This document shows positions 33,021-42,860 of a stretch of 42,860 nt of DNA, in pieces (position 1 is the stretch's first letter; each line of letters begins with the position of its first letter). A model generated the notes under the pieces. It searched no databases. It saw nothing but the letters and a program-made list of their open reading frames with translations, and was not told the origin of the DNA. The translations under genes and the position numbers were made by a program. The stretch is from Butyriboletus loyo (Eukaryota > Basidiomycota > Agaricomycetes > Boletales > Boletaceae): assembly GCA_038093515.1 (NCBI GenBank), contig JBBPSI010000210.1, forward strand, positions 1 to 42,860, written 5' to 3'.

Positions 33021-34765
33021 CTAGGACGCCCGCTGGCGGTCTCTCTCACGACTTGACTTTGTGTCCACCCGCACGTACTCGCTCTCGTCCGCCGGGTTGT
33101 TGTCCGGATCTTTCTTTACAATTACATACGCCTCACCGAGAATCTGCAGTGAGACGGCACGAAGGGTAGCTTTGCCACGGGAAATGGTCGTATCTTCTAG
33201 TATGCGATCGCAAGTCTCGCGCAGGACAGACTCTATTTCGAGTTTCGTTCCCTGGTAGAAGCCATTGCATGATGAGCGCTGAGCTACGAGATCGGAATAA
33301 TCGGCAGACCTTGAAAAGGGCTTGCAGACCCTTCTCGGCTGCTTGTTCCTCCAGACGCTTTTTCTCCTCAGGTGACAAGTTTCCCGCCTTCTCGGCGGCT
33401 TGGATTTGATCGAAAACACTCTTCAGTTCGATAGCCGAACGAAGTGTCGATACGCTGTTGGGGATAAGGACCTTTGTACAAGACAATGCTAGGACACTTA
33501 CGTCTCGCTGAACACGTGATACTTTCCTTGCACATTGTGCAACCAACCACCGACGCCGAAGAATGTCTGGCTAGTGGCCAGGAAGTGCTTCGCCTTAGAT
33601 ACGTAGACGAACCCGATCGCATGCAACAGTTCGACACCATACGACTCCTTCCCGAGTTCCCTGATGGATGGCTCGTTGTGCTGAATATATTCGAGAATAA
33701 GAAGACATACTCAGCTTCGAGCTGACAGATCGTGCGCCAACTTCTGGAGACCTCTGGATCATCGGGGCCCGTCGCTGACTCTGTAAAGATGCTAAGCTTG
33801 CGCTCCAAATTCTCCACGCTGTGAAAAGTGAGAACAAGACAAAGATGGCTGGTTAAGATATGCACTGACAGCTTTCGTACTCGCTCGGCGCGAGCTTCGG
33901 CTTTCTGACAAACTTATTGGAAGTTGCGACAAGAATCGAGAAAGGACAAGTTACCTCGGCGGCGGCCTTCCTCTCCTTCTCTTCTTTCCGTGCCTTCTCC
34001 TCTTCCGTTGGGATTTCTTTGCCCCTGGCATCGCGTGTCACCGCTTTACTATCCTCCCCTTCTGCGTCATCGGCTTCTTGTAGGGCTGCCTTCATATCCC
34101 TAGCCAAGCTGATGTGACCAATGATCGGCAAGAAACGCTCGCCACCAAATATTGCGCCGAAAACCTCCTCGGGATCGACGAAACCTCCTTCGGGTGCACT
34201 CTCCTTCGGACCGAACTCGTTGTACTTCTTGCGGAGTATTGGATCTGAAAGCGTCTGGTAAGCAATTGCAATCGCCTTGAAACGCTCCTCGGCATGTGGA
34301 TCATCCGGATTCTTGTCAGGGTGATGTTTAATAGCCAGCCGTCCTGGACGTCAACGTTGGGATGAGGAATAGAGAAAGAACGTGCAAGGAATACTTACGA
34401 TATGCTTTCTTGACGTCCTCGGTGGTCGCGTCTATTGGGATACCGAGGATATCATAGTACCCAGTCTCCAAGGGTTTCTCTTGTGTGCCAATCCTCCGAC
34501 CTTTGCGTAAAGCGGCAGAGGCGGAATTTGAACTATTAGGTGTCTGCGGCGTGGAGGAAGTGGATACACCAGTTGGCAGTTGGACCGGGTAGAACACATG
34601 TTGGTATACGGTTTGACATTGGACGCACCGGATGCGGAGTAGGGTTCCTGGAGGAGGTGTCGACGAGGGTACGGAAAACTCCAACGAGGCATTACATGTG
34701 CCACACTGCGAGCGCACATGTGGGCTATATAGCCGTGAAGAAAATATGGGATACGTAGTGTTCAT
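33021..34765 (-). CDS. DnaJ protein with X-domain (Caj1-like) and N-terminal CxxC pairs
   Basis: Hsp40 co-chaperone that stimulates an Hsp70. Seven exons: 34765-34399, 34343-33955, 33904-33870, 33818-33711, 33660-33502, 33454-33310, 33251-33021; 477 residues. The J domain (about 102-165) has YYDILGIPIDATTEDVKKAY and, after the first intron, LAIKHHPDKNPDD with the invariant HPD. The DNAJ-X region follows with VFGAIFGGERFLPIIGHISL, a charged coiled coil rich in Glu, Lys and Ala, then the GKESYGVELLHAIGFVYVSK and FGVGGWLHNVQGK blocks, and GTKLEIESVLRETCDRIL near the end. Ahead of the J domain, CGTC at about 21-24 and CVQC at about 47-50 could form a zinc ribbon. Probably cytosolic or nuclear; no signal peptide is seen. 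Confidence 0.92.
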
Positions 34766-36338
34766 GGTCGTTCACAGACAACCACTTGCGCAGTTGCGCT
34801 ACACCTCGGGAGCACCAAAAGGGCTGTAGTAGGTCACGTGAGTATAATCTACATTTGACTCACCACTCACTAGCGGCACCAAGTTAGTACTAGCTGCCCG
34901 CTCCAACCACTCCGGAGTTTGTCTCATCAATGACCATACAAATCTATGTCGGCCGCATTACTCACGCTCACCCAAGATCGTACTCTCTAGATCAATTCAT
35001 ACTAGCAGACGGTAAGCTTCCTTAGACTCTTTGGCCTCTGGTATGGTATACTGCTCTCCATCTGATAATATATCCTGCTCACCGGTCGTAGAACCGATCG
35101 CATCCTGAACACGTTCCCTTTGTACATTAAGACAACCAGCACGATCGACAGGTAAGCTCACCAGCCGACGAATCCAGCCGACGCTGACGTGCTGTATTCC
35201 TATTATAGCACTCTCATATCACTACAGATTATTTTTGTACGTTGTCTGTCACAGAAAATAGCAGCCATTCGACGACGCTACCTCCGTAGACCATAGCACA
35301 CTGAAATCCTCTGTGCATGCACATTCCCTACATCCTCACACCCAAAGGTGTGTGTGCCACTTTGCACGCAGACGCTTCTCCAACCAGGACCGAACAAATG
35401 TTGAACACCACAACATATATCATCACCATACTTTCCACGTGAGCAACTTGACCCCGAGTCATTGAACATTCGCTTAACCCCACATGACTGGCTCAATTCG
35501 CGAACCAGAAGAGGTAAGCTTACAGAAACGAGGCGGCGGTTCAGCGGAGGCGTCCTACGAGAGGACCGCTGGAAGGGAGCAATGCCAAGTTGGGTTGACC
35601 TATGTGTTCCCGAAAACGATGTACGGTGCGCTACAAAGTGCGTAACCATTTATTGATTAAAGATGTTTCATAAATCCCGAGACTCATTACGATGGCCAAA
35701 GCGGTAATCATGCATCTCGAGCGAAATTAAACACCTCCCTGCATACTTGTAGGACGACAATAAGTCCTCTCGATGGGGTAAACCGACTAACTGAGGAATC
35801 AGCCAAGTTTGATGATCGAACATGGCGCAACAACAATTTAAACTGTTATGTAGAGTATGCTGTCATGAGAGACAGTTGTGGAGTCACAAAGTCTTACATT
35901 TTACGGCCAATGTTGTCCTACCACTAATGCTTGTATCCAAGCAAAGTAAAAGGTATCCCGAGCTCCACTTGGAACGAGAGGCTTGCTGCACAAGAGCGTC
36001 AGATTGTTATGGTTATGCAGTCCAACGGCCATGGAGACTTTTGTGATGCATTTCGCCGGAGTGAAATACGTTGTGGATGCAAAGCCAAGGCCCATATGTT
36101 ACCTTGAGTCCTGGGCTCGGGATCATTGTCTCCATCTACCGATTGTGGGTGGTCGGTGATCCCCTATCCAATAACTTCGTAGTGAAGATAATGGTACCAG
36201 GACAAGCAACTGAAGCTGTCGCCAGGGATCAATAATAGCTTGAAGGCGCGGCTCGGACGATGACACACCGCGTTTGGCGCCACGCAGTCCCACGCATATC
36301 AGTGTGACCACCGACAACGACGACGATCTCATAACAAC
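34766..36338. other. Long divergent intergenic region between DnaJ and MAPR genes
   Basis: About 1.6 kb. Weak possibilities only: a plus-strand ORF from an ATG near 34931 with intron-like GTAAGC sites at 35012 and 35152, which does not hold a frame when spliced, and a minus-strand 123-codon frame at 35278-35649 with no recognisable feature. A CACGTG lies at 34834-34839. Confidence 0.35.
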
Positions 36339-37060
36339 ATGGCGTCCTCGCTGGACTTTGCTACACCCGTGAACACAGCACTGCTCATCTACATTCTCTA
36401 TTCAGTCCAAAAATTCGTCTTCCCGTCCATCTCAACTCCAAAGGAGGTCCCATGCGAGTTCAAGAAGGGCTATTCATGGATGCCCAAATCCCATGCACCT
36501 ACGGTCTTGTTTCAGACCTACACTCCAAAGACCCTCGCACCTTTTGATGGCGAAAGCGGTGGAAGAATTTTACTTGCGATAAACGGCATCGTCTTTGACG
36601 TCACCGCAGGGCGTAACTTTTACGGTCCTGGTACGCACTCGTTGCTCGAATTCTTTTGGGGCCTACAGTGTTCAACAAACGTTGCTCAGGGGGTATGTAT
36701 GGCAACTTTGCGGGTCGGGATGCTTCTCGGGGCATGGCCAAGCAGTCTTTTGACTCGGGTATGTCCCCTATGAGTGCGACTCCGCGTACCGCATAACACA
36801 GCTTCCATCTCTCAGAAATGTTGACCCCGATCGATCAGCCCCTGGACAAACTGAAGGACCTCCGCCCAGATGAAATGTATGTGTATCTATATACTATGCA
36901 CACGTTCTGACATATGTTCATCAGCGAAAGCATGAGAGGTGTGTCGAGTGAATGCACGTCTCGCTCTGCCGAGCGTACTCACCGTCTTTTAGGTTGGATC
37001 GAGCATTTTTCGAACAAGTACGTGATTTGCGGCAATTTGGTGGAGAATGACGCTGTATAA
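36339..37060 (+). CDS. DAP1: Membrane-associated progesterone receptor family protein (cytochrome b5-like, DAP1)
   Basis: Heme-binding MAPR protein that in fungi supports cytochrome P450 enzymes of sterol synthesis (Erg11). Five exons: 36339-36630, 36690-36758, 36816-36876, 36925-36938 and 36993-37060; 167 residues. One N-terminal membrane segment (ALLIYILYSVQKFVF at about 13-27) anchors it, probably in the ER. The cytochrome b5-like domain begins YTPKTLAPFDGESGGRILLA, continues GIVFDVTAGRNFYGPGG and MYGNFAGRDASRGMAKQSFD, and ends WIEHFSNKYVICGNLV. The heme-coordinating tyrosine of the family is expected in the GRNFYGPGGMYGNFAG part, which is intact. The fourth exon is only 14 nt, but it is needed to keep the frame (ESMRG). 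Confidence 0.93.
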
Positions 37061-37345
37061 GATTCTCGTGCACGCACGATAACTGCCGCCAGCCTTGTGT
37101 TGTCTCGTGGTAGACTTGTCATGTATCATATCAAGTATTGCATTGGGTGTGTATCTCGACCACAACCAGTTCATGGAATACGAACGCACTCCATAATGAT
37201 AAGAGCGCGTCCTCCGACTTGAACTTGCACAATACCATATCTCCTCTTCGTCGCTTTAGTACCACTACATTGTGACGTGCTAATATCAACAATCCCAAGT
37301 TCCTGACACGTATCTAAAATTCTGCCACTTCGCCTGGCCATCACG

Positions 37346-38410
37346 ATGGACGATGACGACAACTTCTTCAGCAGACTCGATCACGACAACGATCCATTCC
37401 AGAATCGACTACGGAATGCACCACACGATGACAACGACGTTCCGATGCCGGTTGCGCCACGGTTGCTCGAGGAAGACGAGGAAGAGACACCACTACAACA
37501 ACTCATCCGACATTGGATGAACGAGCGGCACGCGCCCGACATTCTCCCAGTTGCAGGAGACGTTCTCGCTGGGTTGCTCGATCATATACGGCGTCAGGTA
37601 GGTTCAAGTTGTTCTCAGAACGAACGCGATCTTCGGTTCAGGCGTGGACTCATAACGTTTGGATGTTGTTGCAGTCCGAGACCGTTCAGCTGCTGCTGTC
37701 CGATCCTTCGTCCTCTGAGGAGGAACACTTTCGGATCATGCTCGCTCAGACAGAGATCGAGCGGGTCAAGTTTATCGTCAGGTCATACCTCCGTACGAGG
37801 CTGTTCAAGGTGCGCAAAAAGCTTTCGGTGCCACGTTGAGGCATGGTATCGCCCCGTCCCAGCAACACGACCAAATCATCCCTCTAGATCGAAAAGTTTG
37901 CTCGATATATCTTGACCAACCTTGAGGTCCAACAACGTCTTTCGGAGAACGAAGTAGACCACGCTCGCAGGTGATGCATTGTCACTTTTACCTCGTACGA
38001 CGGCTAGTTGAGGTTTTTTTTTTTTCCGTGACAGGTTTGCGAGGTTTACTGATCAGCACTTCTATGTTTCAGTCTTGCAAGGTTTGCCGGGAAGCCAGCA
38101 AACGTTGGATGATAAGACACCTTTTCTCCCACCAATGGGTGAGTGCCACGATCGATCCAGAATATCTCTAACAGGTACTCGTAGTCGCTGAGCCCGATAA
38201 GAACCACGCGGTCTTCATCCATGCGCGTCATAAATGTCCGCCGGTGAGATTACCCGAGTGAGTCGACACTGCCTTTGCTCCGTCATGCCAAACAAGGAGT
38301 TGACTTTGGTCAGCGGCTCTACCTTGACGATGAACAAGGGGCACATCTCTTTGACGCTTTACTCGGTTGTTGAACAGCTGGTCATGAGAGGCGAGGTTGA
38401 GTTGGTCTAA
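37346..38410 (+). CDS. SLD5: GINS complex subunit Sld5
   Basis: Subunit of the GINS tetramer, part of the CMG replicative helicase. Six exons: 37346-37597, 37675-37809, 37888-37970, 38035-38138, 38185-38257, 38314-38410; 247 residues. The A-domain shows TPLQQLIRHWMNERHAPDIL, then SEEEHFRIMLAQTEIERVKF and VRSYLRTRLFKIEKFARYIL across the second intron. The B-domain at the C-terminus is restored only by choosing late acceptors: PPMVAEPDKNHAVFIHAR and LPDGSTLTMNKGHISL, ending VVEQLVMRGEVELV. The acidic N-terminus (MDDDDNFF) is typical of fungal Sld5. Transcribed toward NC2 alpha, with only 77 bp between the two stops. Confidence 0.93.
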
Positions 38411-38487
38411 TTAATTTACATGTAGCCTTACTAGGAGGATGGCGTGTCGTTTTTCCGCCGAGATACAGTGTTTCGTTCACACAATCA

Positions 38488-39316
38488 TCACCTCGGAATA
38501 TAGGGTGAATCCTCATCATCTCGCCAATCCCCATCCTGATCTCGATGACTTGATTCCACATAACCATCCCTGTCATCCTCCTCGTCCATAGCTGTGTCGC
38601 CTTCTGGTTCTGATTTTGTACCTCCTCCAGCTTCTTCCCCCCCTCCGTCCGCATCGATGTCGCCCTTTTTTTTGCGACGCTTCTTTTGCTCCCCAGAGGG
38701 AGCAGAGGCGCCGTTTTTCTTCCCCTTTCCTCGTTTGCGTTTCGAACCCTCCGCGGCTTCGGCTTCAAGGTCGATAGTTCCACCAGCCGACGGATCCGGT
38801 ACAGATTCCACGATCTCCTTCAGAAAGTCCAGCATCTCCGTCGTTTCAACAGCATATTTTCTAAAGGAAGGGGGCGACACGCCCACGGTGATCATATGTG
38901 AGAGAGAACGGGAACAGAGAGGCCACCTACAGATGATACGCCTCGACTTTTTTTGCGCCCCGTTCTAGTGTGACCTTGCTCGCCTCCTCCACGATCATGG
39001 CGAGAAAAAGCTCGAGGGCTTTTGCTGTGACGCGTTATGTAAGGGAATGACAGAGAGGCATCGTGAGAGGGAAGGGGGGGGATTGGGTAGGGGAGAACAC
39101 ATTCATGGTGTGTGAAGTGCGTAAGAAATGAGGGGCGTACATATCACGACTGGTGTCGCCTGCGCGACCTTGCCGACCTCTTCGTCCTTTTGCATGATTT
39201 TCTTTATGCGGGCCTGCATTCCGTCAGCTGTGGGGTTCCGAGACGTTGTTTTAGACAGGGTCGTATGGGGGGGGTCTTACCACTGGGAACTTGGTCTGTT
39301 TGTTCTTTGTCTTCAT
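38488..39316 (-). CDS. BUR6: NC2 alpha (DRAP1/Bur6), histone-fold transcription repressor
   Basis: Alpha subunit of negative cofactor 2, which with NC2 beta (Dr1) binds TBP on the promoter and blocks TFIIA/TFIIB. Four exons: 39316-39281, 39213-39141, 39024-38931, 38860-38488; 191 residues. The histone fold begins KTKFPVARIKKIMQKDEEVG, continues VAQATPVVISKALELFLAMI and VEEASKVTLERGAKKVEAYH, and ends with KYAVETTEMLDFLKEIV. The C-terminal tail is low complexity with a basic KRKRGKGKK and KKRRKKKG pair, probably a nuclear localisation signal, followed by an acidic DEEDD stretch. CHRAC/Dpb3 subunits are similar, but the PVARIKKIMQKDEEVG start is the NC2 alpha form. Confidence 0.9.
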
Positions 39317-39904
39317 AGCTGGTTGAATGGCTCAAGTTCAAGTCTATGAGATTGAGAGCGCAGTGAGTTTATATGCTGGGCCCGGACATACGACTCGGAC
39401 ACAATTTAAGCGTTCCAATCTCATCGCTCACGTGACCATACACGTATCTCTGTCTGTTTTTCCATCAACAACTATTCGGTGAGTCGGTGTTCAATCACGT
39501 TGGTCCAAGATACTTCCTGATGATCACCTTACTCCATACTGGAACAAAAGTTGGTTCCATGAATCTACGAACCATGTGAACCTCTCAATGAAAAGTCGTA
39601 AACAGGCTAGACCGCCGCGCATAGTCGTTACAGCAAAAGGCAGATTTACTGAATGGTATATGTACTAGTAGTTACGGGACCTAGGTAAACGTGCTTACAA
39701 AAGTCCATGACAGAGCGTGGCGGAGAATGTGAGACATTAGAACAACACATGAATCCAGGGTAGAATAAGGGGGTATTATCCACAGCCTGAATATTCGAGC
39801 GAAAATATGGCTATGCTGACTCTACTAGGTTTGCAGAGGCGAAGAAAATAAAGTCCTTCCGACTTGAAAGACTGGGGCGAAGGATGCGAGCTAAAACATC
39901 TCAC
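39317..39904. other. Intergenic: NC2 alpha promoter and 3' flank of the SLATT gene
   Basis: About 590 bp between two genes on the same strand. A CACGTG-related GCTCACGTGACC is at about 39427-39438. No gene is seen. Confidence 0.4.
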
Positions 39905-41096
39905 TTATACCGCAGTACTATGAGTGGTAGTGGTTCCGGCGGGGGAGAGTTTCCTCTCCCTTTTCAAGAAGTACTTAGTAACGGCGACGGTGAGATGCTG
40001 GAAAGCACAACGTACCCATTTGCGTTACCGAGTAATTCTTCGAATTTCCGTCTCAAGTCATCCAGCTGAACATTCAGGCCGTTTTCGGGAGTACCATATT
40101 GATGCGCGTGATCGATCTGGAAGGCCATGCATTCTCGCAAGAACTGTTCAAGATCCTTCACTCGTGAGGTGGACAACTCGGGCTCTCCGGAACCGCGTGC
40201 GCGGGCCAAGTAAGATGCAGCCAGCGTGGAAAGGCCGCCTTTAACGAAAATGAATACACAGTTCACGGTTCACATTGAATCTAGATTTCACCGACCTAAA
40301 ACCGAAGTTGAAACCTGCGCCTTTTTTTGGCTTCAGTTTAGCACAACAGATTTCTCAAGGTTGTGTACGAATAAAGCTTACCTGTCTGGCGTTCGTGAGG
40401 CCGGCTGCGATCCCCGTCGTCAAGGCCCCCAGGAATACCTGTAAGCCAATCACGATGTTAAGAGCGTAATTCGTCCACAACGCTGGATGTGACACATACA
40501 GTCTACCATCAGCATGGAAAGCGAGTTCGGACAACTCGAATGCACTGACCTTGCCTAGCATACTTGGCCCTTTCACTGATAGCGTTGTCGATCGTTGGCT
40601 TAAGGCGTTCGCCTATAGTGCGGCGCGTCTAGAGTACCACATATAGACATATATCTGACGTATCAAAAGGTAAACTTACACGATCCTTTTCATTCATGGG
40701 AACTATCCAATCAATTCCAGAGTCGTTTTGACGAGGCAGATGGAGCCCAACGCCCGACATCAAACCCCCGTGGTTGGAAGATGCGTGTGCGTGCCCATCC
40801 CGGCTTCGGGTAGGTGGTGGTGGTGGTGGGACGCGTTCGGGGTCGGCGTACGGGTTGTTTTGAGAATGGGGGAACGTAGATTGGCCTTCAGGCCCTGTAC
40901 CGAGAAGAGGTCGCTCTGTGGATGTGGGCAGGAGTCCCATCGTGGACGCGACAGCACTACTATCCCGTGGGCTAGGAGTGACGATCATCTGGATGCTATG
41001 CTCGGGATGGAATGCATTGTCCTCGACGGTCTGGGACTGAGCCACAGGGGCCTGTAGCGCGGACGTTGTCGCCTGCGGAGTTTGCTCATGGTCCAT
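39905..41096 (-). CDS. Fungal SLATT-domain two-TM protein
   Basis: Member of the fungal branch of the SLATT family (SMODS and SLOG-associating two-TM effector). Bacterial SLATT proteins are thought to be membrane effectors of nucleotide-triggered conflict systems; the fungal role is unknown. Six exons: 41096-40680, 40628-40550, 40482-40382, 40314-40296, 40238-40016, 39959-39905; 297 residues. Residues 1 to about 135 are disordered, rich in Pro, Ser and Thr with a VPPPPPPTRSRDG run. The SLATT core begins TIGERLKPTIDNAISERAKY and contains TM1 (ALNIVIGLQVFLGALTTGI) and a short TM2 (SVLGGLSTLAASYL) followed by ARARGSGEPELSTSRVKDLE and a long charged helix. A 19-nt exon (40296-40314) supplies the residues before TM2. 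The upstream frame has no ATG before 41096. Confidence 0.85.
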
Positions 41097-41998
41097 GTTT
41101 TCGAGGGGGAGAAACCAGGACCACCAAGGGGGGCGAATACCAACGGGCACTCGGGGGCATGGCAACCTCGAGGTGTTTAAATCATCTACCGAAGCACCAA
41201 CGCGTTTAGGCCGATCTTCCCTTGACTGAATTCACTCACCCGGTGCCCCGACGCTATTCGGTTCTGGGTCAATAAAACCAGGCACGGCCCGGGAGCAAAC
41301 ACATAATTGCACTAACTCCATGAGATACCTATACCTGGTAGTATCGGTCACATGTCTTTATCGATCATACGGCATGTGCATGAATGGTGATATACCCGGC
41401 CCCCAATAGTGCCGATCTGAGAACCACGGCACTCCACTACAACATATTTGCCTGAGCGTTCTATCTCCATTCTTAGAGCTCCCGGGAAGCAAAGCGGCTG
41501 GGGGAATCGAGCCGAGTTAATTAGACAGCCAAAATCGCGCAAGGATGCCAGTGAGCACACAGTCAGAAACCGTTTCATGGCTTCACATGGGCCAGACAGT
41601 GGCCGACCTCAGCGCCCATGTCATGTACGAATCATAGCAGTCGTTTAGCAGGTACTCACCATAAACAACAACACAGAATTTCATCTCGGGACGGTGATTG
41701 CGCTGCCCATCAAAGCGGGAGCACGATAAAATTACTGCACCGAGCAGAGTAAATAAACCATCAGTCTCCCTCGATACGACCTTGAAATTTTGACAGCTCG
41801 TGGACCCATCATGAACTCTTGGAGAGATCAGGTAACAGTCACGACACGTTCGGAGGGGATATACAGCTATTCATGTGAATTAGGGAGCACATGATAACTT
41901 GAACCTTTGGATGCAACATTGTTATCGAGGGGTCGCATCCAGAAACAATGTTGCTATCCCTTGAGCAGGGGGTGACGATCCAAGCAAGAATGTGTTCG
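41097..41998. other. Intergenic, no gene seen
   Basis: About 900 bp upstream of the SLATT gene. Minus-strand frames at 41348-41578 and 41839-41998 show nothing recognisable, and the SMP-30 propeller expected after the lactonohydrolase fragment is not found here. Confidence 0.4.
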
Positions 41999-42430
41999 TC
42001 AGGGACCGAACTGGAAGGACCGTGGTGCCTCGAGCGCAGTTTTCCGAGCCTCAAGCTCGTGAATACGGACATGCGGTAGTCGGGGATTTCGGGCCAATTT
42101 CCACTTGCAAGGACAAGAACATACACATGTCTTCTTAACGTGGGTGTATCCCCTCAGCGACGATACCACGTTCAGTCGGCCAGATTTCCGAAGCCTGGCA
42201 CTGAAGAAAACGACGTTGAGATTGGGCACGTAGATTGGCGCTTCGTGAGCAAAGGCCCAGCCTGGGTTGGACACGACAAGCCGAATAATTGCATTCGGTC
42301 CTGTTATATCAAGGAAGGCGGGATCAAAGACTTGGATAAAGGGTGGGGTCAGGAAGGAGTCGGCGTTTGTACGCCATTGGGTATCTGAGTTTACACTCAC
42401 GACATTGTATTCGAGTGGGTTAATGTACTG
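41999..42430 (-). pseudogene. Truncated lactonohydrolase/SMP-30-like fragment
   Basis: On the minus strand an open frame reads FIQVFDPAFLDITGPNAIIR then NPGWAFAHEAPIYVPNLNVV and FFSA, which matches the start of fungal lactonohydrolase-like proteins (SMP-30/gluconolactonase beta-propeller, metal-dependent). After FFSA the normal propeller (NDGG...SD.N.N motifs) is missing; the frame runs on as a basic, Cys-containing stretch without similarity and stops at 41999. Upstream, the reading frame can be followed only to about 42430, where LTR-like sequence begins, and no signal peptide exon is seen. So both ends appear lost. A functional, strongly spliced gene extending out of the window is less likely because the missing part would lie to the left, inside it. 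Confidence 0.55.
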
Positions 42431-42434
42431 AGTT

Positions 42435-42860
42435 TGTTAGCAACCTCCTCTCGTGAGCCACGGTAGGGAACATACTAAGTCACCCCCTCAGTTGCTTAGC
42501 GCTTGATATTAAGCTCCCTGAGTTATCTGAGTACTACCGTCAAAGTTACCGAGAAGCTGCTTCACGGATACTGAATTATTGTAACTTTATCTGGTTCTCG
42601 ATCAGATTAGCATATAAAGAGTCATCCCGAGACCTTGTACCACCTAGAAGTGAGCATTGTCACACCACAAAAGATAGTTAGTTAGTTGGATGCAAGAAGT
42701 TGAAGCATACCGGCTAAGGTTAGGGTTGGGATTGTTGAGCAAGCGTTGGTCTCTGATGAGGGCAAGTAAGGACAAGGCCTTGTGCTAGTATGATACTAAT
42801 AAACTTGTTAATTAATGGTTAGGTTTATCGCACAAGCGCTATGCTCCGCGCTGTCCAGGA
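42435..42860 (+). repeat. Possible LTR, continuing beyond the window
   Basis: Begins TGTTAGCAACC, a typical LTR start, and contains a TATA-like CATATAAAGAG at about 42611-42621 followed by CCCGAGACC, as in LTR U3/R regions. Short direct repeats (TAGTTAGTTAG) lie near 42675-42686 and GGTTAGGGTTGGG near 42718-42730. The 3' end and any internal retrotransposon sequence are outside the window, so this remains a suggestion. Confidence 0.3.

Noticed and set aside
34931..35297. Small spliced gene on the plus strand upstream of MAPR
   Set aside because: Intron-like sites exist, but the pieces (MTIQIYVGRITHAHP..., TDRILNTFPLYIKTT) cannot be joined in one frame.
42715..42732. Telomeric TTAGGG repeat at the right edge
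   Set aside because: Only one TTAGGG unit is present inside otherwise ordinary sequence; there is no array.
1..42860. CRISPR array, bacterial operon or biosynthetic cluster
   Set aside because: The DNA is clearly eukaryotic with spliced genes; no spaced repeat array and no set of pathway genes (P450, PKS, NRPS, terpene synthase) were found.

Overview
This is a stretch of nuclear DNA from a filamentous fungus, almost certainly a basidiomycete of the Agaricomycetes. Coding regions are cut by many short GT..AG introns (mostly 45-60 bp). Histone H4 itself carries four introns, and the recognisable proteins are typical fungal ones (septin, TFIIIC subunit, GINS subunit, NC2 alpha, Epl1, AzgA-type permease, MAPR, DnaJ-X protein). 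A relative of Rhizoctonia/Ceratobasidium would fit, but that is an impression from gene style, not something I can prove. All gene models were spliced by hand from reading frames, splice signals and family conservation; intron positions may be off by a base or two.

Layout, left to right. 1-1.6 kb: AT-rich, with an LTR-like sequence and unrecognised reading frames. 1.7-5.9 kb: a tight housekeeping block holding a Cdc12-type septin (-), a TFIIIC triple-barrel subunit (-) head to head with an FtsJ-type 2'-O-methyltransferase (+), and histone H4 (-). 6.8-8.9 kb: a GH3-family acyl-adenylase (+). 10-13.2 kb: a possible tiny secreted peptide, a mitochondrial-looking protein with a repeated HPSGF motif, and a proline-rich unknown protein. 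14-18.7 kb: a small membrane protein, an F-box protein (+) and a decayed NADP-dependent oxidoreductase. 18.8-25.7 kb: a histidine phosphatase (-), a small secreted DPBB (barwin/expansin-like) protein (-) and the NuA4 subunit Epl1 (-). 25.7-29.1 kb: mostly unexplained, with one possible spliced unknown gene. 29.1-31.6 kb: a 16-exon AzgA-type purine permease (+). 32.3-32.5 kb: a broken fragment of an SNF1/AMPK-type kinase. 33-41.1 kb: a DnaJ-X chaperone (-), MAPR/DAP1 (+), GINS subunit Sld5 (+), NC2 alpha (-) and a fungal SLATT-domain two-TM protein (-). 42-42.86 kb: a truncated lactonohydrolase-like fragment next to a second LTR-like sequence.

The window does not form a biosynthetic cluster. 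It is a mix of conserved nuclear housekeeping genes (cytokinesis, Pol III transcription, RNA methylation, chromatin, replication, Pol II repression) separated by lineage-variable genes and decaying copies. The most interesting items are the SLATT protein (a domain known from bacterial conflict systems), the fungal GH3 enzyme, the SNF1 kinase relic with a mutated DFG motif, and several gene relics close to repeat-like DNA.
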